From: Asaia bogorensis
Lineage (GTDB): Bacteria; Pseudomonadota; Alphaproteobacteria; Acetobacterales; Acetobacteraceae
DNA: 17,373 nucleotides
Direction: 5' to 3'
Assembly: GCA_945886995.1 (NCBI GenBank)
Contig: CAMCZJ010000040.1
Location: 1-17,373, forward strand
Positions 1 through 7,375 of this stretch are shown here, piece by piece. A program made the translations under genes and the position numbers. The notes below the pieces were generated by a model. It did no database searches, was not told where the DNA came from, and worked only from the letters and a program-made list of their open reading frames with translations. How positions within the stretch are numbered: the first letter of the stretch is position 1; the number at the start of each line of letters is the position of its first letter.

Positions 1-558
1 CATAAAATGGGCCGGCATGGCGTTGATTCGAACATGCTGTTTTTTGACGGCCTGGAAGTGCCGGAAGAAGACCGCATCGGCGCGGAAGGGGAAGGCTTTC
101 GCCTGATCCTGCACGGCCTCAATCCCGAACGCATCCTGATCGCGGGGGAAGCGGTGGGCATTGGCCATGCGGCGCTCAGCCGTGCCGCGAATTACGCCCG
201 CACGCGGGAGGTTTTTGGCCGGCCCATCGGCCAGAATCAGGGCATCCAGCACCCTTTGGCGCGGGTTTGGGCGCAGCTGGAAGCCGCGGGCTTGCTGACC
301 ATGAAGGCGGCAGCCCTTTACGATGCTGGCCGCGAATGTGGCGCGGAATCCAATGCGGCCAAGTATCTGGCTGCCGAGGCCGGCTTCGCCGCGGCGGAAG
401 CCGCCGTGCTGACGCATGGCGGCATGGGCTATGCCCAGGAATATCAGGTGGAACGCTATTTCCGTGAAAGCATGATCCCGCGCATTGCCCCGGTCAGCCG
501 GGAACTGATCCTGAGCCACATTGCGGAAAAGGTGCTTGGCCTGCCGAAATCATATTGA
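1..558 (+). CDS. Acyl-CoA dehydrogenase, C-terminal part (5' end outside window)
   Basis: This is the last ~185 residues of an FAD-dependent acyl-CoA dehydrogenase, which oxidises an acyl-CoA thioester to the 2-enoyl-CoA and passes electrons to ETF. The reading frame is open to the window edge, so the ATG at 7 is internal and not the start. The visible part covers the end of the middle beta domain (VPEEDRIG) and the C-terminal helical domain. It has the family signature ARTREVFGRPIGQNQ and the block GGMGYAQEYQVERYFRE, whose Glu before Tyr aligns with the catalytic base of medium-chain enzymes. It ends RIAPVSRELILSHIAEKVLG, as in the bacterial branch acting on short or branched acyl-CoAs; the substrate cannot be told from this. 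The stop codon is 9 bases from the 3' end of a convergent tRNA gene. Confidence 0.93.
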   Translation, partial: HKMGRHGVDSNMLFFDGLEVPEEDRIGAEGEGFRLILHGLNPERILIAGEAVGIGHAALSRAANYARTREVFGRPIGQNQGIQHPLARVWAQLEAAGLLTMKAAALYDAGRECGAESNAAKYLAAEAGFAAAEAAVLTHGGMGYAQEYQVERYFRESMIPRIAPVSRELILSHIAEKVLGLPKSY

Positions 559-567
559 AGGGTGCAA

Positions 568-642
568 TGGTGGGCGCGACAGGGATTGAACCTGTGACCC
601 TTCGCGTGTGAAGCGAATGCTCTACCGCTGAGCTACGCGCCC
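568..642 (-). tRNA. tRNA-Val (anticodon CAC)
   Basis: Read on the minus strand this is a complete 75-base cloverleaf. The 7-bp acceptor stem is GGGCGCG paired with CGCGCCC, followed by discriminator A and an encoded CCA end. The D arm contains AGCTCAGCGGTAGAGC, the anticodon stem is TTCGC/GCGAA, and the T arm contains GGTTCAATCC. The 7-base anticodon loop TTCACAC places CAC at positions 34-36, which reads the valine codon GUG. The 3' end lies against the acyl-CoA dehydrogenase gene, and no duplicated tRNA 3' end indicating an integrated element is visible. Confidence 0.96.
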
Positions 643-653
643 GACCGGACGGT

Positions 654-682
654 GCTTTACGGGGCAGGCAGTAACCCGTCAA
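654..682 (-). promoter_or_regulatory. Candidate promoter of the tRNA-Val gene
   Basis: On the minus strand a -35-like TTGACG (677-682, five of six matches to TTGACA) is followed after exactly 17 bases by TAAAGC (654-659, a weak -10). Transcription would begin about 5 bases before the mature tRNA 5' end at 642, a normal arrangement for tRNA genes. The -10 match is poor, so this is a plausible but unproven call. Confidence 0.4.
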
Positions 683-710
683 GCTGCGGGTAGTCGGCGG
701 GCGCCGGCGG

Positions 711-732
711 CAACAAAATATTATAATTGTTG
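711..732 (+). promoter_or_regulatory. AT-rich promoter region with perfect TATAAT upstream of the sulfotransferase gene
   Basis: An abruptly AT-rich stretch in GC-rich surroundings contains a perfect TATAAT (722-727), flanked by the inverted repeat CAACAA (711-716) / TTGTTG (727-732). No -35 box is visible at the expected distance, so an activator or alternative factor may be needed. If this is the -10 box, transcription would start near 734 and the leader would consist almost entirely of the hairpin at 742-765. Confidence 0.4.
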
Positions 733-741
733 CGATAATTA

Positions 742-765
742 CTTGGGTCTTCCGAAAGACCCAAG
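742..765 (+). promoter_or_regulatory. Perfect 10-bp hairpin abutting the sulfotransferase start codon
   Basis: CTTGGGTCTT (742-751) pairs perfectly with AAGACCCAAG (756-765) around the tetraloop CCGA. The stem ends two bases before the ATG at 768 and occupies the whole space where a ribosome-binding site should lie. No T-run follows on either strand, so it does not look like an intrinsic terminator. It could limit ribosome access or bind a protein as DNA or RNA. Confidence 0.6.
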
Positions 766-767
766 AA

Positions 768-1547
768 ATGAATGCGCCATTAAAAGAATTCCTTGCGGCC
801 CATAAGCCGGATGGCCCTATTTTATGCTTTCTTCATCTTCCGCGTACCGGCGGCACCACCATCAACCGTATGTTGAAATATGCTTTCGGTGAACGCGCCA
901 TTTTCCATGCGGATCTTCTGGACGAATATGGCGGGGAAGCAGGGCTGACCAACGCCCTTGCCACCCGCCCCAGGCTCTATGATCGCATGATGATCCTGGC
1001 CGGCCATTACGGCGTGGCCCATCCGCTGGTACGCCATGCGCCGCGCCCGCTTGGCATGGCCGCCGTGCTGCGCGACCCGCTGGAGCGTATTGTCTCGCTC
1101 TATGATTATATTCGCGGCAGGCCGGATCACTCTGAACATGGCGCGCTCAGCCGGCTCACGCTTCTGCAAGCGATGGATGCTGTGCCGGAATTCGCGGTGC
1201 ATTGCCGCGATGCGCAATTGCGCACGCTGTTCAACACAACAGACCAGCCCGGAATCGTGGCGGCGCTGCAGCGCTATCCATATCTGCTCGGGCGGGTTGA
1301 TGCGCTTGATGTTTTTGCCCAAAGGCTCCTCGCGCTTTTCGGTCTGAAACTTGGCGGGGTGCTGCCGCGCTTGAACGAAAGGCTGACATTAACGGGGGTG
1401 GCGCCGGCGCGGTCTCAGCCAGACTACCCAGAAGCCTTGGCGCGGCTGCAAAGCCTCAATCGCGCTGAAATGGCATTCTTCGCCCGCTTGCCACCCATTT
1501 TCGCGAGTCTGCCCAAGCCCGCCCTGGCCGAAGCGGGCGCCGCGTGA
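768..1547 (+). CDS. Sulfotransferase family protein
   Basis: A 259-residue cytoplasmic-looking protein of the PAPS-dependent sulfotransferase fold. The 5'-phosphosulfate-binding loop is FLHLPRTGGTTINRML (residues ~21-36), with the P-R-T-G-G-T-T core. The 3'-phosphate-binding segment is LRDPLERIVSLYDY (101-114), with the R-D-P...R...S pattern seen in carbohydrate sulfotransferases of the heparan sulfate 2-O type. There is no signal peptide or membrane segment. By family it would move sulfate from PAPS to a hydroxyl on a sugar, lipid or small molecule; the acceptor is unknown and no glycan cluster is visible nearby. The ATG at 768 has no Shine-Dalgarno sequence, only the hairpin stem. The gene stands alone between the tRNA and the DUF3108 gene, which suggests accessory rather than core status. 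Confidence 0.85.
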   Translation: MNAPLKEFLAAHKPDGPILCFLHLPRTGGTTINRMLKYAFGERAIFHADLLDEYGGEAGLTNALATRPRLYDRMMILAGHYGVAHPLVRHAPRPLGMAAVLRDPLERIVSLYDYIRGRPDHSEHGALSRLTLLQAMDAVPEFAVHCRDAQLRTLFNTTDQPGIVAALQRYPYLLGRVDALDVFAQRLLALFGLKLGGVLPRLNERLTLTGVAPARSQPDYPEALARLQSLNRAEMAFFARLPPIFASLPKPALAEAGAA

Positions 1548-1554
1548 AGCTGTT

Positions 1555-1583
1555 TTCCCTTCCTCGGCCAGCCGGGCTACACT
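1555..1583 (+). promoter_or_regulatory. Candidate promoter giving a near-leaderless DUF3108 mRNA
   Basis: TACACT at 1578-1583 lies 7 bases before the ATG at 1591, and a weak -35-like TTCCCT (1555-1560) precedes it by 17 bases. No ribosome-binding site is visible between them. If this is the -10 box, transcription would start at or next to the A of the start codon. The -35 match is only three of six. Confidence 0.3.
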
Positions 1584-1590
1584 CTGCCCC

Positions 1591-2358
1591 ATGCGCTTTC
1601 TGCTGAGATCCTTTTGGCGTTTTTGCCTGCTGCTGGTACCAGCAACGCCCCATCCGGTGCTGGCGGTGGAGGCGATCTATCAGGTCACCCAAACCGGCAT
1701 ACCGGTGGTTGAAATCACCGCCCAATTTGAAGCGCGCCCTGATGGCTATTGGATGCGCTCGGTCAGCCGCGCGGTGGGCATTGGCCGGATTTTTGCCCCG
1801 CATGAAATCCGTTCCGAAGTGGAAGGCACCTGGCGCGCGGAAGGCGTGGCCCCGCAGCGCTTTCAGGCTGAGGGCAATTGGCGCGGCGACGCCCGGCGCA
1901 CCGTTTTGCTCTACAGGGAGGGTATGCCCGAGGCGTTGGAATTGGAACCGCCCGAAGGCGCCACCAATGAACCCGTGCCCCTGCCCGCGCGGCGTGGTGC
2001 GATTGATATGCTCTCTGCCTTTGCGCTCATGTCTCGCACCGTCACGCAAACCGGGCGCTGTGATGTGTCCGGGCCGATTTATGACGGGCGGCGCAGGCTG
2101 GATTGGTCGTCCCGTACCATCGGTGCTACGCGCCTGACCCATGCCGGGCAGGAGGTTGAATCGCTCCAATGCGGGCTGGAAAGTCGATTGGTCGCTGGGG
2201 TGCGCATTGGCGATGATCGCACCCGCGCTACACAACCGCGCCAAGCCATGGCGTGGCTCGCCAAGGTGGATCCACGCCTGCCGCCCATTCCGATCCGCGT
2301 TGAATTTGCAAGCACCATTTTCGGCACCATGCGCATGGAATTGCAGAAGCTCAGATAG
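1591..2358 (+). CDS. DUF3108 domain-containing exported protein
   Basis: A 255-residue protein with an N-terminal signal peptide: two early Arg residues, a hydrophobic stretch at ~11-18, and a likely cut after VLA at residue 25. The rest resembles DUF3108 proteins, which are predicted periplasmic beta-rich proteins of unknown function. Recognisable parts are an early YQV...G.PV...T strand pattern, the central DMLSAFALM segment, YDGRRRLD (around residue 160), and a C-terminal P(I)PIRVEFASTIFGTMRMEL strand. The two late Cys residues (around 155 and 187) could form a disulfide after export. Its stop codon is only 5 bases from the convergent stop codon of the HAD phosphatase gene. It may share a transcript with the sulfotransferase gene 43 bases upstream, but also has its own candidate promoter. 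Confidence 0.8.
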   Translation: MRFLLRSFWRFCLLLVPATPHPVLAVEAIYQVTQTGIPVVEITAQFEARPDGYWMRSVSRAVGIGRIFAPHEIRSEVEGTWRAEGVAPQRFQAEGNWRGDARRTVLLYREGMPEALELEPPEGATNEPVPLPARRGAIDMLSAFALMSRTVTQTGRCDVSGPIYDGRRRLDWSSRTIGATRLTHAGQEVESLQCGLESRLVAGVRIGDDRTRATQPRQAMAWLAKVDPRLPPIPIRVEFASTIFGTMRMELQKLR

Positions 2359-2363
2359 CCGCT

Positions 2364-3011
2364 TCAGCCGAGCAAGGCGCGCAGCGCCGCCACATCAGCG
2401 GCAATGGGCGCATCACCCGCCATGCTAAGCGGGCCATAGCCCCAGCCAGCGAAAATCGCCCGCACGCCCGCACCCTGTGCCGCAAGAATGTCATTGGCGT
2501 GATCGCCAATCATCACGGCCTGTTCAGGCGCAGCGCCGGCTGCGGCGAGTGTTGCGCGCAAATGGCCTGGATCTGGCTTGCGCATGGGAAAACTATCGCC
2601 CCCGCCAAGCGCGCGGAAATGCCCATCAAGCCCAAGCCCAGCGAGCAAGCTCCGAGCCGCGCCTTCCGGCTTATTGGTGCAGACCGCAAGCTGCCAGCCG
2701 GCATCACGCAAAACACCCAGCAATTCCGGAATGCCATCAAAAGCGCGCGTCAGCACCGCGGCATTGGCGCCGTAATCCGCCATGAAATGCTCAAAGCCGG
2801 CCTCATCCAGCAGAAGGCCGCGCGCGGCATAGGCGCGTTCCAGCAGCACGCGCACACCATCGCCAATCATGCCCACAACCTCCGCACGGGCAAAACCGGG
2901 AAGGCGCTTCGCTGCCATCAGCCGATCAAGCGCGGCGTGAATATCCGGCGCGCTATCCACCAGCGTGCCATCAAGGTCGAAGACCGCGCATCGCAGGGCT
3001 TGATCAGGCAT
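2364..3011 (-). CDS. gph: HAD-family hydrolase, phosphoglycolate phosphatase-like
   Basis: A 215-residue haloacid dehalogenase-type phosphatase. Motif I is FDLDGTLVDS with the nucleophile D12 and acid/base D14, motif II is CTNKP (T112), motif III is the Lys of RKPDP (K145), and motif IV is GDHANDI (D170, D174). A helical cap lies between motifs I and II (~20-90). The C-terminal GWGYG is typical of phosphoglycolate phosphatases, which remove the phosphate of 2-phosphoglycolate formed during DNA repair or oxygenase side reactions. The frame is open upstream to 3236, but that part lies inside the DUF1178 gene and is not HAD-like. The start at 3011 (MPDQALRCAVFDLDG) is preferred and overlaps the DUF1178 stop by 8 bases, indicating translational coupling. 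Other sugar-phosphate substrates are possible. Confidence 0.88.
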   Translation of the reverse strand: MPDQALRCAVFDLDGTLVDSAPDIHAALDRLMAAKRLPGFARAEVVGMIGDGVRVLLERAYAARGLLLDEAGFEHFMADYGANAAVLTRAFDGIPELLGVLRDAGWQLAVCTNKPEGAARSLLAGLGLDGHFRALGGGDSFPMRKPDPGHLRATLAAAGAAPEQAVMIGDHANDILAAQGAGVRAIFAGWGYGPLSMAGDAPIAADVAALRALLG

Positions 3012-3507
3012 CGGAAGGCGGCACCCAGGGGATGCGCGCAACCTCGATCCCCTCTTCGCGCAGCGCCTCAGCCTCATCCTCACTGGCTTCGCCGAAAATG
3101 CCGCGGGCTTCGGTTTCCCCGTGATGGATCTTGCGCGCTTCCTCGGCGAAATCGGCGCCGACGTAGTCGCAATTTTTTTCGATTTCCGTGCGCATGTGCC
3201 GCAGCATGGACCGCAGTTCTGCCGGCATGGCAGCAAGCGCGGCAGCGGGCAGGGCAGGGGGTGAAGGCGGCGCGGGTGGCGGCGTGGCTGGCGCCTCGGC
3301 CTCGGGCAGCGCTTCCGTCTTGGTATTACGCGCCGGGCGGCCCTTTTTTGGGATGGCTGGCGCCATCAGGCGCTTGGCCACCTTGGCTGGGCCGCAATGC
3401 GGGCATTCTACAAGACCAGCGCCCGCCAGTTTGTCGAAAGCCGCGCTATCCTTGAACCAGCCGCCAAACTCATGCGCCTGATCGCAGCGCAATTCGTAGC
3501 GGATCAT
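3004..3507 (-). CDS. DUF1178 family protein (zinc-ribbon-like)
   Basis: A 167-residue protein with the DUF1178 N-terminus MIRYELRCDQAHEFGGWF. C8 and the pair C35-P-H-C38 resemble part of a metal-binding ribbon such as those in FmdB-type regulators. A Pro/Ala-rich linker (~65-95) precedes a conserved-looking C-terminal helical part (LRSMLRHMRTEIEKNCDYVG, then FAEEARKIHHGE). The family is widespread in alpha- and betaproteobacteria and has no assigned function. The gene overlaps the start of the HAD phosphatase gene by 8 bases, so the two are probably translated together. The 84-base gap upstream holds the CIRCE-like inverted repeat, which would put this pair under heat-shock-type control if it is functional. 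No strong ribosome-binding site is visible. Confidence 0.87.
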   Translation of the reverse strand: MIRYELRCDQAHEFGGWFKDSAAFDKLAGAGLVECPHCGPAKVAKRLMAPAIPKKGRPARNTKTEALPEAEAPATPPPAPPSPPALPAAALAAMPAELRSMLRHMRTEIEKNCDYVGADFAEEARKIHHGETEARGIFGEASEDEAEALREEGIEVARIPWVPPSDA

Positions 3508-3553
3508 GCCGCCATCACCGTGTTATCGCCCTGAACTGTCATCACGCCGTAAT

Positions 3554-3580
3554 CTGGCACTCCCGGGCGCTGAGTGCCAG
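3554..3580 (-). promoter_or_regulatory. CIRCE-like operator (possible HrcA site) upstream of DUF1178-gph
   Basis: CTGGCACTC (3554-3562) and GAGTGCCAG (3572-3580) form a perfect 9-bp inverted repeat separated by exactly 9 bases. The heat-shock operator CIRCE is TTAGCACTC-N9-GAGTGCTAA. The core GCACTC-N9-GAGTGC is identical here, and the two changes in each arm are symmetric. It lies 47 bases upstream of the DUF1178 start and 11 bases beyond the tamB stop. No T-run follows on the minus strand, which argues against a simple tamB terminator. The HrcA assignment rests on pattern alone, and neither hrcA nor groESL is in the window. Confidence 0.55.
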
Positions 3581-3591
3581 GGGCCCGGCCA

Positions 3592-6500
3592 TCAATATTC
3601 ATATTCAAAGGCAATCCCCACCCGGTCCCCCGCAAGACTATTGCCGCCGCTTTCCGCTTCCAGCCTGAGCCTAGGCATCAGGTCAATCTGCACGCCAACG
3701 CGTGGTGGTCCGCCATCAGCGCTTTGCTTGACCCCCACGAAAACACCATCGGCGACATAGCGCCCGGATTCCAGCGTGGCGCCTGGTTCTTCGCCCGCGC
3801 GTTGCTCACCTTCTTTCTCCTGCCCGATGGAGAGCCGATCAAGGGCCAAGGTGCGGCGGATGCGTTCCATCAGCCCGCCCGGCCCGGGTAAGGGCCGGCC
3901 TGTGGCGCCGGAAAGCGCTTCGGCCAATTGCAGCATCTGGAACGGCGAAAGATCCCCACCGCGCCGGCCAAATAACAGGCGTGCCAATACCTCGTCCGCT
4001 GGTAATTCGGGGTTGGAGGTGAAGCTGATTTTCGGATCGCGTGCCGGGCCTTCCAGGGCGACGGTGATCTCCACCTCCGCAGCCCGCGTTCTGGCAGCGA
4101 CATCCAGATTAGGCATGATCCCGCCAGCATCGAAGCCAATATGGGCACGGTTCAGATCAAGCCGGCGGTCCAGGACACTCAGCGTCCCGCGGCGGAGCAT
4201 GAAGCCACCTTCCAGCGCTGGTGCATTCAGCGTGCCTACCAGCCTTACCGTGCCGCCCAATTCCGCATCCAGCCCGCGTCCGCGCAGGAAAATCGCGCGC
4301 GGGGCTTCAATGGTCAGGTCAAGCGCGATGGGCGGCAGCGCGGCTTCTGGCCCATCGGCGCGCGCCTGTGGTGCCAAGGCTGGGACGCCGGGCGGGCGTT
4401 GGCCCCTTTCGCGCACGCCAGGCAGGCCTTGAATGGAAGGCGGCAGCCTGTCCGGAATGCGCAATTCCGCGCGCCGCACCATAAGCTTGCCGGAAAGTCG
4501 GCTCTCGCCCAGCACTTCACCCGCAAGCCGCATTTCCCCATCCAAGGTGGCGTTGCCAAGGTCTGAATTGACCGGGCGCGCGGCATCAGCGGAAAGGCGC
4601 AGATCAAAGGGCAAGCGCGGCGTGCTGAAATCAAGCGCCCCGGAACCGGCAAGCTTGCCCCCGCCTGCGGTGCGTGCGGTGAAGCGTTGCAGAATGAAGC
4701 GCCGATCTTCCGCGGTGATCGTGGCGGCGATGTCATTCAGCGTCACGCCATGCTGCAAATCGCGAAAGCTGCCATTGGCGATGCTTGCCGGCCCACGCAG
4801 GCGCGGCGCGGCCAGGCTGCCTTCCAGCCGCAGATTGAGCTCGGCAACACCATTCACCCGCTGCGCCCCGGCGGCGAGCAGGGGTTGCGCCAAGCTGCCA
4901 AGATCAAGCCGCCCGGTGATGCTGCCGGAAAGCGCCGCTTCTGGTGTAAGCCCGGCCAGCCGGGCATTGGCGGCAAGCCGCACAATATTGCCGCCATTGA
5001 GAGAAAGCCGCGCTTCCGCCCCCGCCGCGCTGCCATTTGCGGAGGCCACGAGCCGTAGCGGCGGCACGCCGCGTGCCGATGGCGCCGCACTGGTAATGGC
5101 CGGGCTTTCCAACCTGATGTCGAAGCGCGGTTGGGTGGCTGTACCCTTCACATTCGCTTGGCCGGAAAGCGTGCCGGTCAATTGCGCTTCCGGCACCGCG
5201 ATGGCTGCGAAGGGCGCGATGGGCAGGGCCGTCAGCGCGGCATTCAGCGCAATTTCCTGCTCGCTCCATAACCCATCGAGCCTGAGCCTGCCGCCGCGAT
5301 TGCTGGTGAGGGTAGTCTCCGCAAGGGTGATGCGCCCGTCTCGCGCGATTTCAAACCGCGCCGGCGCGGTGAGCTTCACCTGTTCCGCACCATGGCTTAG
5401 CGCCAATTCGGAAAGCGTCAGCAGGCGTGCTTCGCCGCCCAGGCTGAGCGCGGCTGCCCCGGCCAGCTGTGCTTCGCCATGGCCTGCACTGAAGCTGGCG
5501 CGCGCATCATCCAGCCCGCCGGCAAGGTCCAATTGCAAAGTGACTGCGCGCCCATCCAGCGTTACTTCTGGTGCGCTCAGCTTCGCCTTTACCTGTTGTG
5601 TGCCATGCGCGTTGCGGCCTTCCGCCTCCAGCACCAAGGCGCCGGTCACGGCATGGCCAAGCAGATCAGAAAAGGGGGCAAGGTCAGGAATGGTGAGCGC
5701 CAGCACACCATCAAAAAGCGGCTTTTGCACATCCAGCACACCGCTGCCCGAAAGCCGCGCTGTGCCGAAGGAGGCTTCAAATTTTTGTAAACGCAGCGCA
5801 GCGCCTTCCGGCACGCCCAGCACATCCAACATCACCGGCAACCCGCCATAGGTGGCGCGCAATTGCGCCTCTGCGCGCGGGCGTGACAAGGGCGTTTCCA
5901 GGCGCATTTCCAGGCTGGGCGCGGTCAGCACTTCCGCGCCGCGCGTGATGCTCTCGCCCCGCGCTTGTAGGGTGATTGAAGGATCATCCCGCGCGCCCCG
6001 TACATGACCTTCCGCGGTGAGCGCGCCAGCAAGTTCCGGCACCAGCCGCGCCAGATCCGCAAGCCGTAAGCCTAAGCGAAGATCAAGCGTTTCGCCGACA
6101 TCGCCCGAAGCAGTGAGTTCCGCGCCATCGCCATTTAGCGTCAGGCTTTCAATCCGCGTCGGGCCTGTGGCGCGCGCTTGAACCCGTGGGCTCGTTCCAA
6201 GGGCTGCGCCAAGCGCTGGGATAGTGCTGGAAAATCCCGCCAGCGCCGCATCCAGCGTGACCCGAGGCGCCGCCAGCCTGCCATCCACCTGCAAGCGCGC
6301 GGTGGCACTTTCCCACGCCACTTCATCCGGCAGATAGGCCGCGAGCATTTGGCTTGCGCCAAGCGCGATACTGCCTTGCACGGCAACTTCCTCGCGCTTC
6401 GGATCAAGCCTACCGGAGAGCGTTACCGCGCCAAGCGGTGCGCGTGCCGTGACGTCACGGAGGCTGATCAAGCCAGCGCGGTTGCGCGTGGCATCCAGCG

Positions 6501-7374
6501 TAAAGTCCAACCGGCGGAGCGCCTCCGTGAGTGGCGCAGGTAGTAAGGACGCCGCCGCGACATGGCCCGCAAGCCGCGCGAAACCCGCACCGCGCGCATC
6601 AGCACTGATGGTGCCGGCAAGTGCAGCCTCGGCCGCGCTGCCAAGCCGCGCTTCGGCTGCAAGTGCCGCGCCACTCGCCGGCCCTTCCAGGCGAAGCATC
6701 ACCTGCGCCGGTTCAGAAGGCGCGCCAAGCGCACCGGCCAGCACGCCGCCCGGCGGTTCCGCAATCTCCAGCAGCGCAAATAAGCGATCAACGGCAGGGG
6801 CCAGATCAAGCTGAAGCCGCGCCGTGCCCGGCGCATCCAGCCGCGTGAGCGACACTTCCCCCGATAAGCGCGCATCCACCAGCGCTGCCCTGCCATGTGC
6901 CGAAAGCCGGAAGGCTTGGCCCAGAACGCTTTCAGCAACATCAATTTTGTCAATAGCCAAGCGGTCGAGCCGAACCGCGACAGGCAGGCGTGGCAGGGAT
7001 GGCAATAGCTTTTCGTCCTGTGCTTCGTCCTTATCCGAAGGCAGTCGGATCATCGTGATGCGCCGCGCCGTCATCTCATGCACATGTGCTTCGCGCCGCA
7101 ACAGCGCCTTCAGGTCGAAGGTGATGCGGGGGGCGCTGATATCCAGCCACGCGCTGCCATCATCCGCGAGCGTGATGCGCGCGGCGCTGACCTCACGCGG
7201 GAGTGCCACCGTGAGCCCTTCAATCACCAGCCCCGGCACCAGGCGGCCCGCGAGCCCGGCCAGCGCCGCCGCCCCGCTGCCCCATTGAACCCAGGCCAGC
7301 ACGCCGCCCAACAGCAGGCCAAAGCAGAGCGGTATCGCCACCAAGATGATCAGCAGGCGGCGCAAAAATCGCAT
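3592..7374 (-). CDS. tamB: Translocation and assembly module protein TamB (DUF490)
   Basis: A 1260-residue inner-membrane-anchored periplasmic protein, the partner of TamA in outer-membrane protein assembly; TamB-like proteins are also implicated in lipid transport across the periplasm. Residues ~4-28 form one uncleaved hydrophobic anchor after MRFLRR. About 1000 residues of repeated short beta-strands follow (recurring L.G.A...G.L and LRL.G patterns), the lipid-lined beta-taco fold of AsmA/TamB-like proteins. The DUF490 end includes LPADEVLARLLFGR (~1124-1137), and the protein finishes with the aromatic IAFEYEY. The frame is open to 7455, but the start at 7374 is chosen because the anchor begins there, a GGGCAGG precedes it, and it follows the tamA stop codon after a single base. 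This tight coupling indicates co-expression with tamA. At its 3' end, 84 bases separate it from DUF1178. Confidence 0.93.
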   Translation of the reverse strand: MRFLRRLLIILVAIPLCFGLLLGGVLAWVQWGSGAAALAGLAGRLVPGLVIEGLTVALPREVSAARITLADDGSAWLDISAPRITFDLKALLRREAHVHEMTARRITMIRLPSDKDEAQDEKLLPSLPRLPVAVRLDRLAIDKIDVAESVLGQAFRLSAHGRAALVDARLSGEVSLTRLDAPGTARLQLDLAPAVDRLFALLEIAEPPGGVLAGALGAPSEPAQVMLRLEGPASGAALAAEARLGSAAEAALAGTISADARGAGFARLAGHVAAASLLPAPLTEALRRLDFTLDATRNRAGLISLRDVTARAPLGAVTLSGRLDPKREEVAVQGSIALGASQMLAAYLPDEVAWESATARLQVDGRLAAPRVTLDAALAGFSSTIPALGAALGTSPRVQARATGPTRIESLTLNGDGAELTASGDVGETLDLRLGLRLADLARLVPELAGALTAEGHVRGARDDPSITLQARGESITRGAEVLTAPSLEMRLETPLSRPRAEAQLRATYGGLPVMLDVLGVPEGAALRLQKFEASFGTARLSGSGVLDVQKPLFDGVLALTIPDLAPFSDLLGHAVTGALVLEAEGRNAHGTQQVKAKLSAPEVTLDGRAVTLQLDLAGGLDDARASFSAGHGEAQLAGAAALSLGGEARLLTLSELALSHGAEQVKLTAPARFEIARDGRITLAETTLTSNRGGRLRLDGLWSEQEIALNAALTALPIAPFAAIAVPEAQLTGTLSGQANVKGTATQPRFDIRLESPAITSAAPSARGVPPLRLVASANGSAAGAEARLSLNGGNIVRLAANARLAGLTPEAALSGSITGRLDLGSLAQPLLAAGAQRVNGVAELNLRLEGSLAAPRLRGPASIANGSFRDLQHGVTLNDIAATITAEDRRFILQRFTARTAGGGKLAGSGALDFSTPRLPFDLRLSADAARPVNSDLGNATLDGEMRLAGEVLGESRLSGKLMVRRAELRIPDRLPPSIQGLPGVRERGQRPPGVPALAPQARADGPEAALPPIALDLTIEAPRAIFLRGRGLDAELGGTVRLVGTLNAPALEGGFMLRRGTLSVLDRRLDLNRAHIGFDAGGIMPNLDVAARTRAAEVEITVALEGPARDPKISFTSNPELPADEVLARLLFGRRGGDLSPFQMLQLAEALSGATGRPLPGPGGLMERIRRTLALDRLSIGQEKEGEQRAGEEPGATLESGRYVADGVFVGVKQSADGGPPRVGVQIDLMPRLRLEAESGGNSLAGDRVGIAFEYEY

Positions 7375-7375
7375 C

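Noticed and set aside
742..765. Hairpin before the sulfotransferase gene as an intrinsic terminator
   Set aside because: Neither strand has a T-run after the stem, and the hairpin lies against a start codon rather than a stop codon.
568..767. Genomic island inserted at the tRNA-Val gene
   Set aside because: Islands normally integrate at the tRNA 3' end, here directly against the acyl-CoA dehydrogenase stop with no room for an insert; no integrase gene or duplicated tRNA end is visible on the other side.
3012..3236. Upstream gph start at 3236
   Set aside because: The extra 75 residues are a basic, Cys-rich out-of-frame reading of DUF1178; the HAD motif begins 9 residues after the ATG at 3011.
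2499..3455. 318-codon open frame on the plus strand opposite gph/DUF1178
   Set aside because: Low-complexity Arg/Ala/His-rich translation with no family resemblance; it is the antisense shadow of two clear minus-strand genes with HAD and DUF1178 motifs.
4433..5851. 472-codon open frame on the plus strand inside tamB
   Set aside because: Ser/Ala/Arg-rich antisense product of high-GC coding DNA; tamB on the other strand is continuous and well supported.
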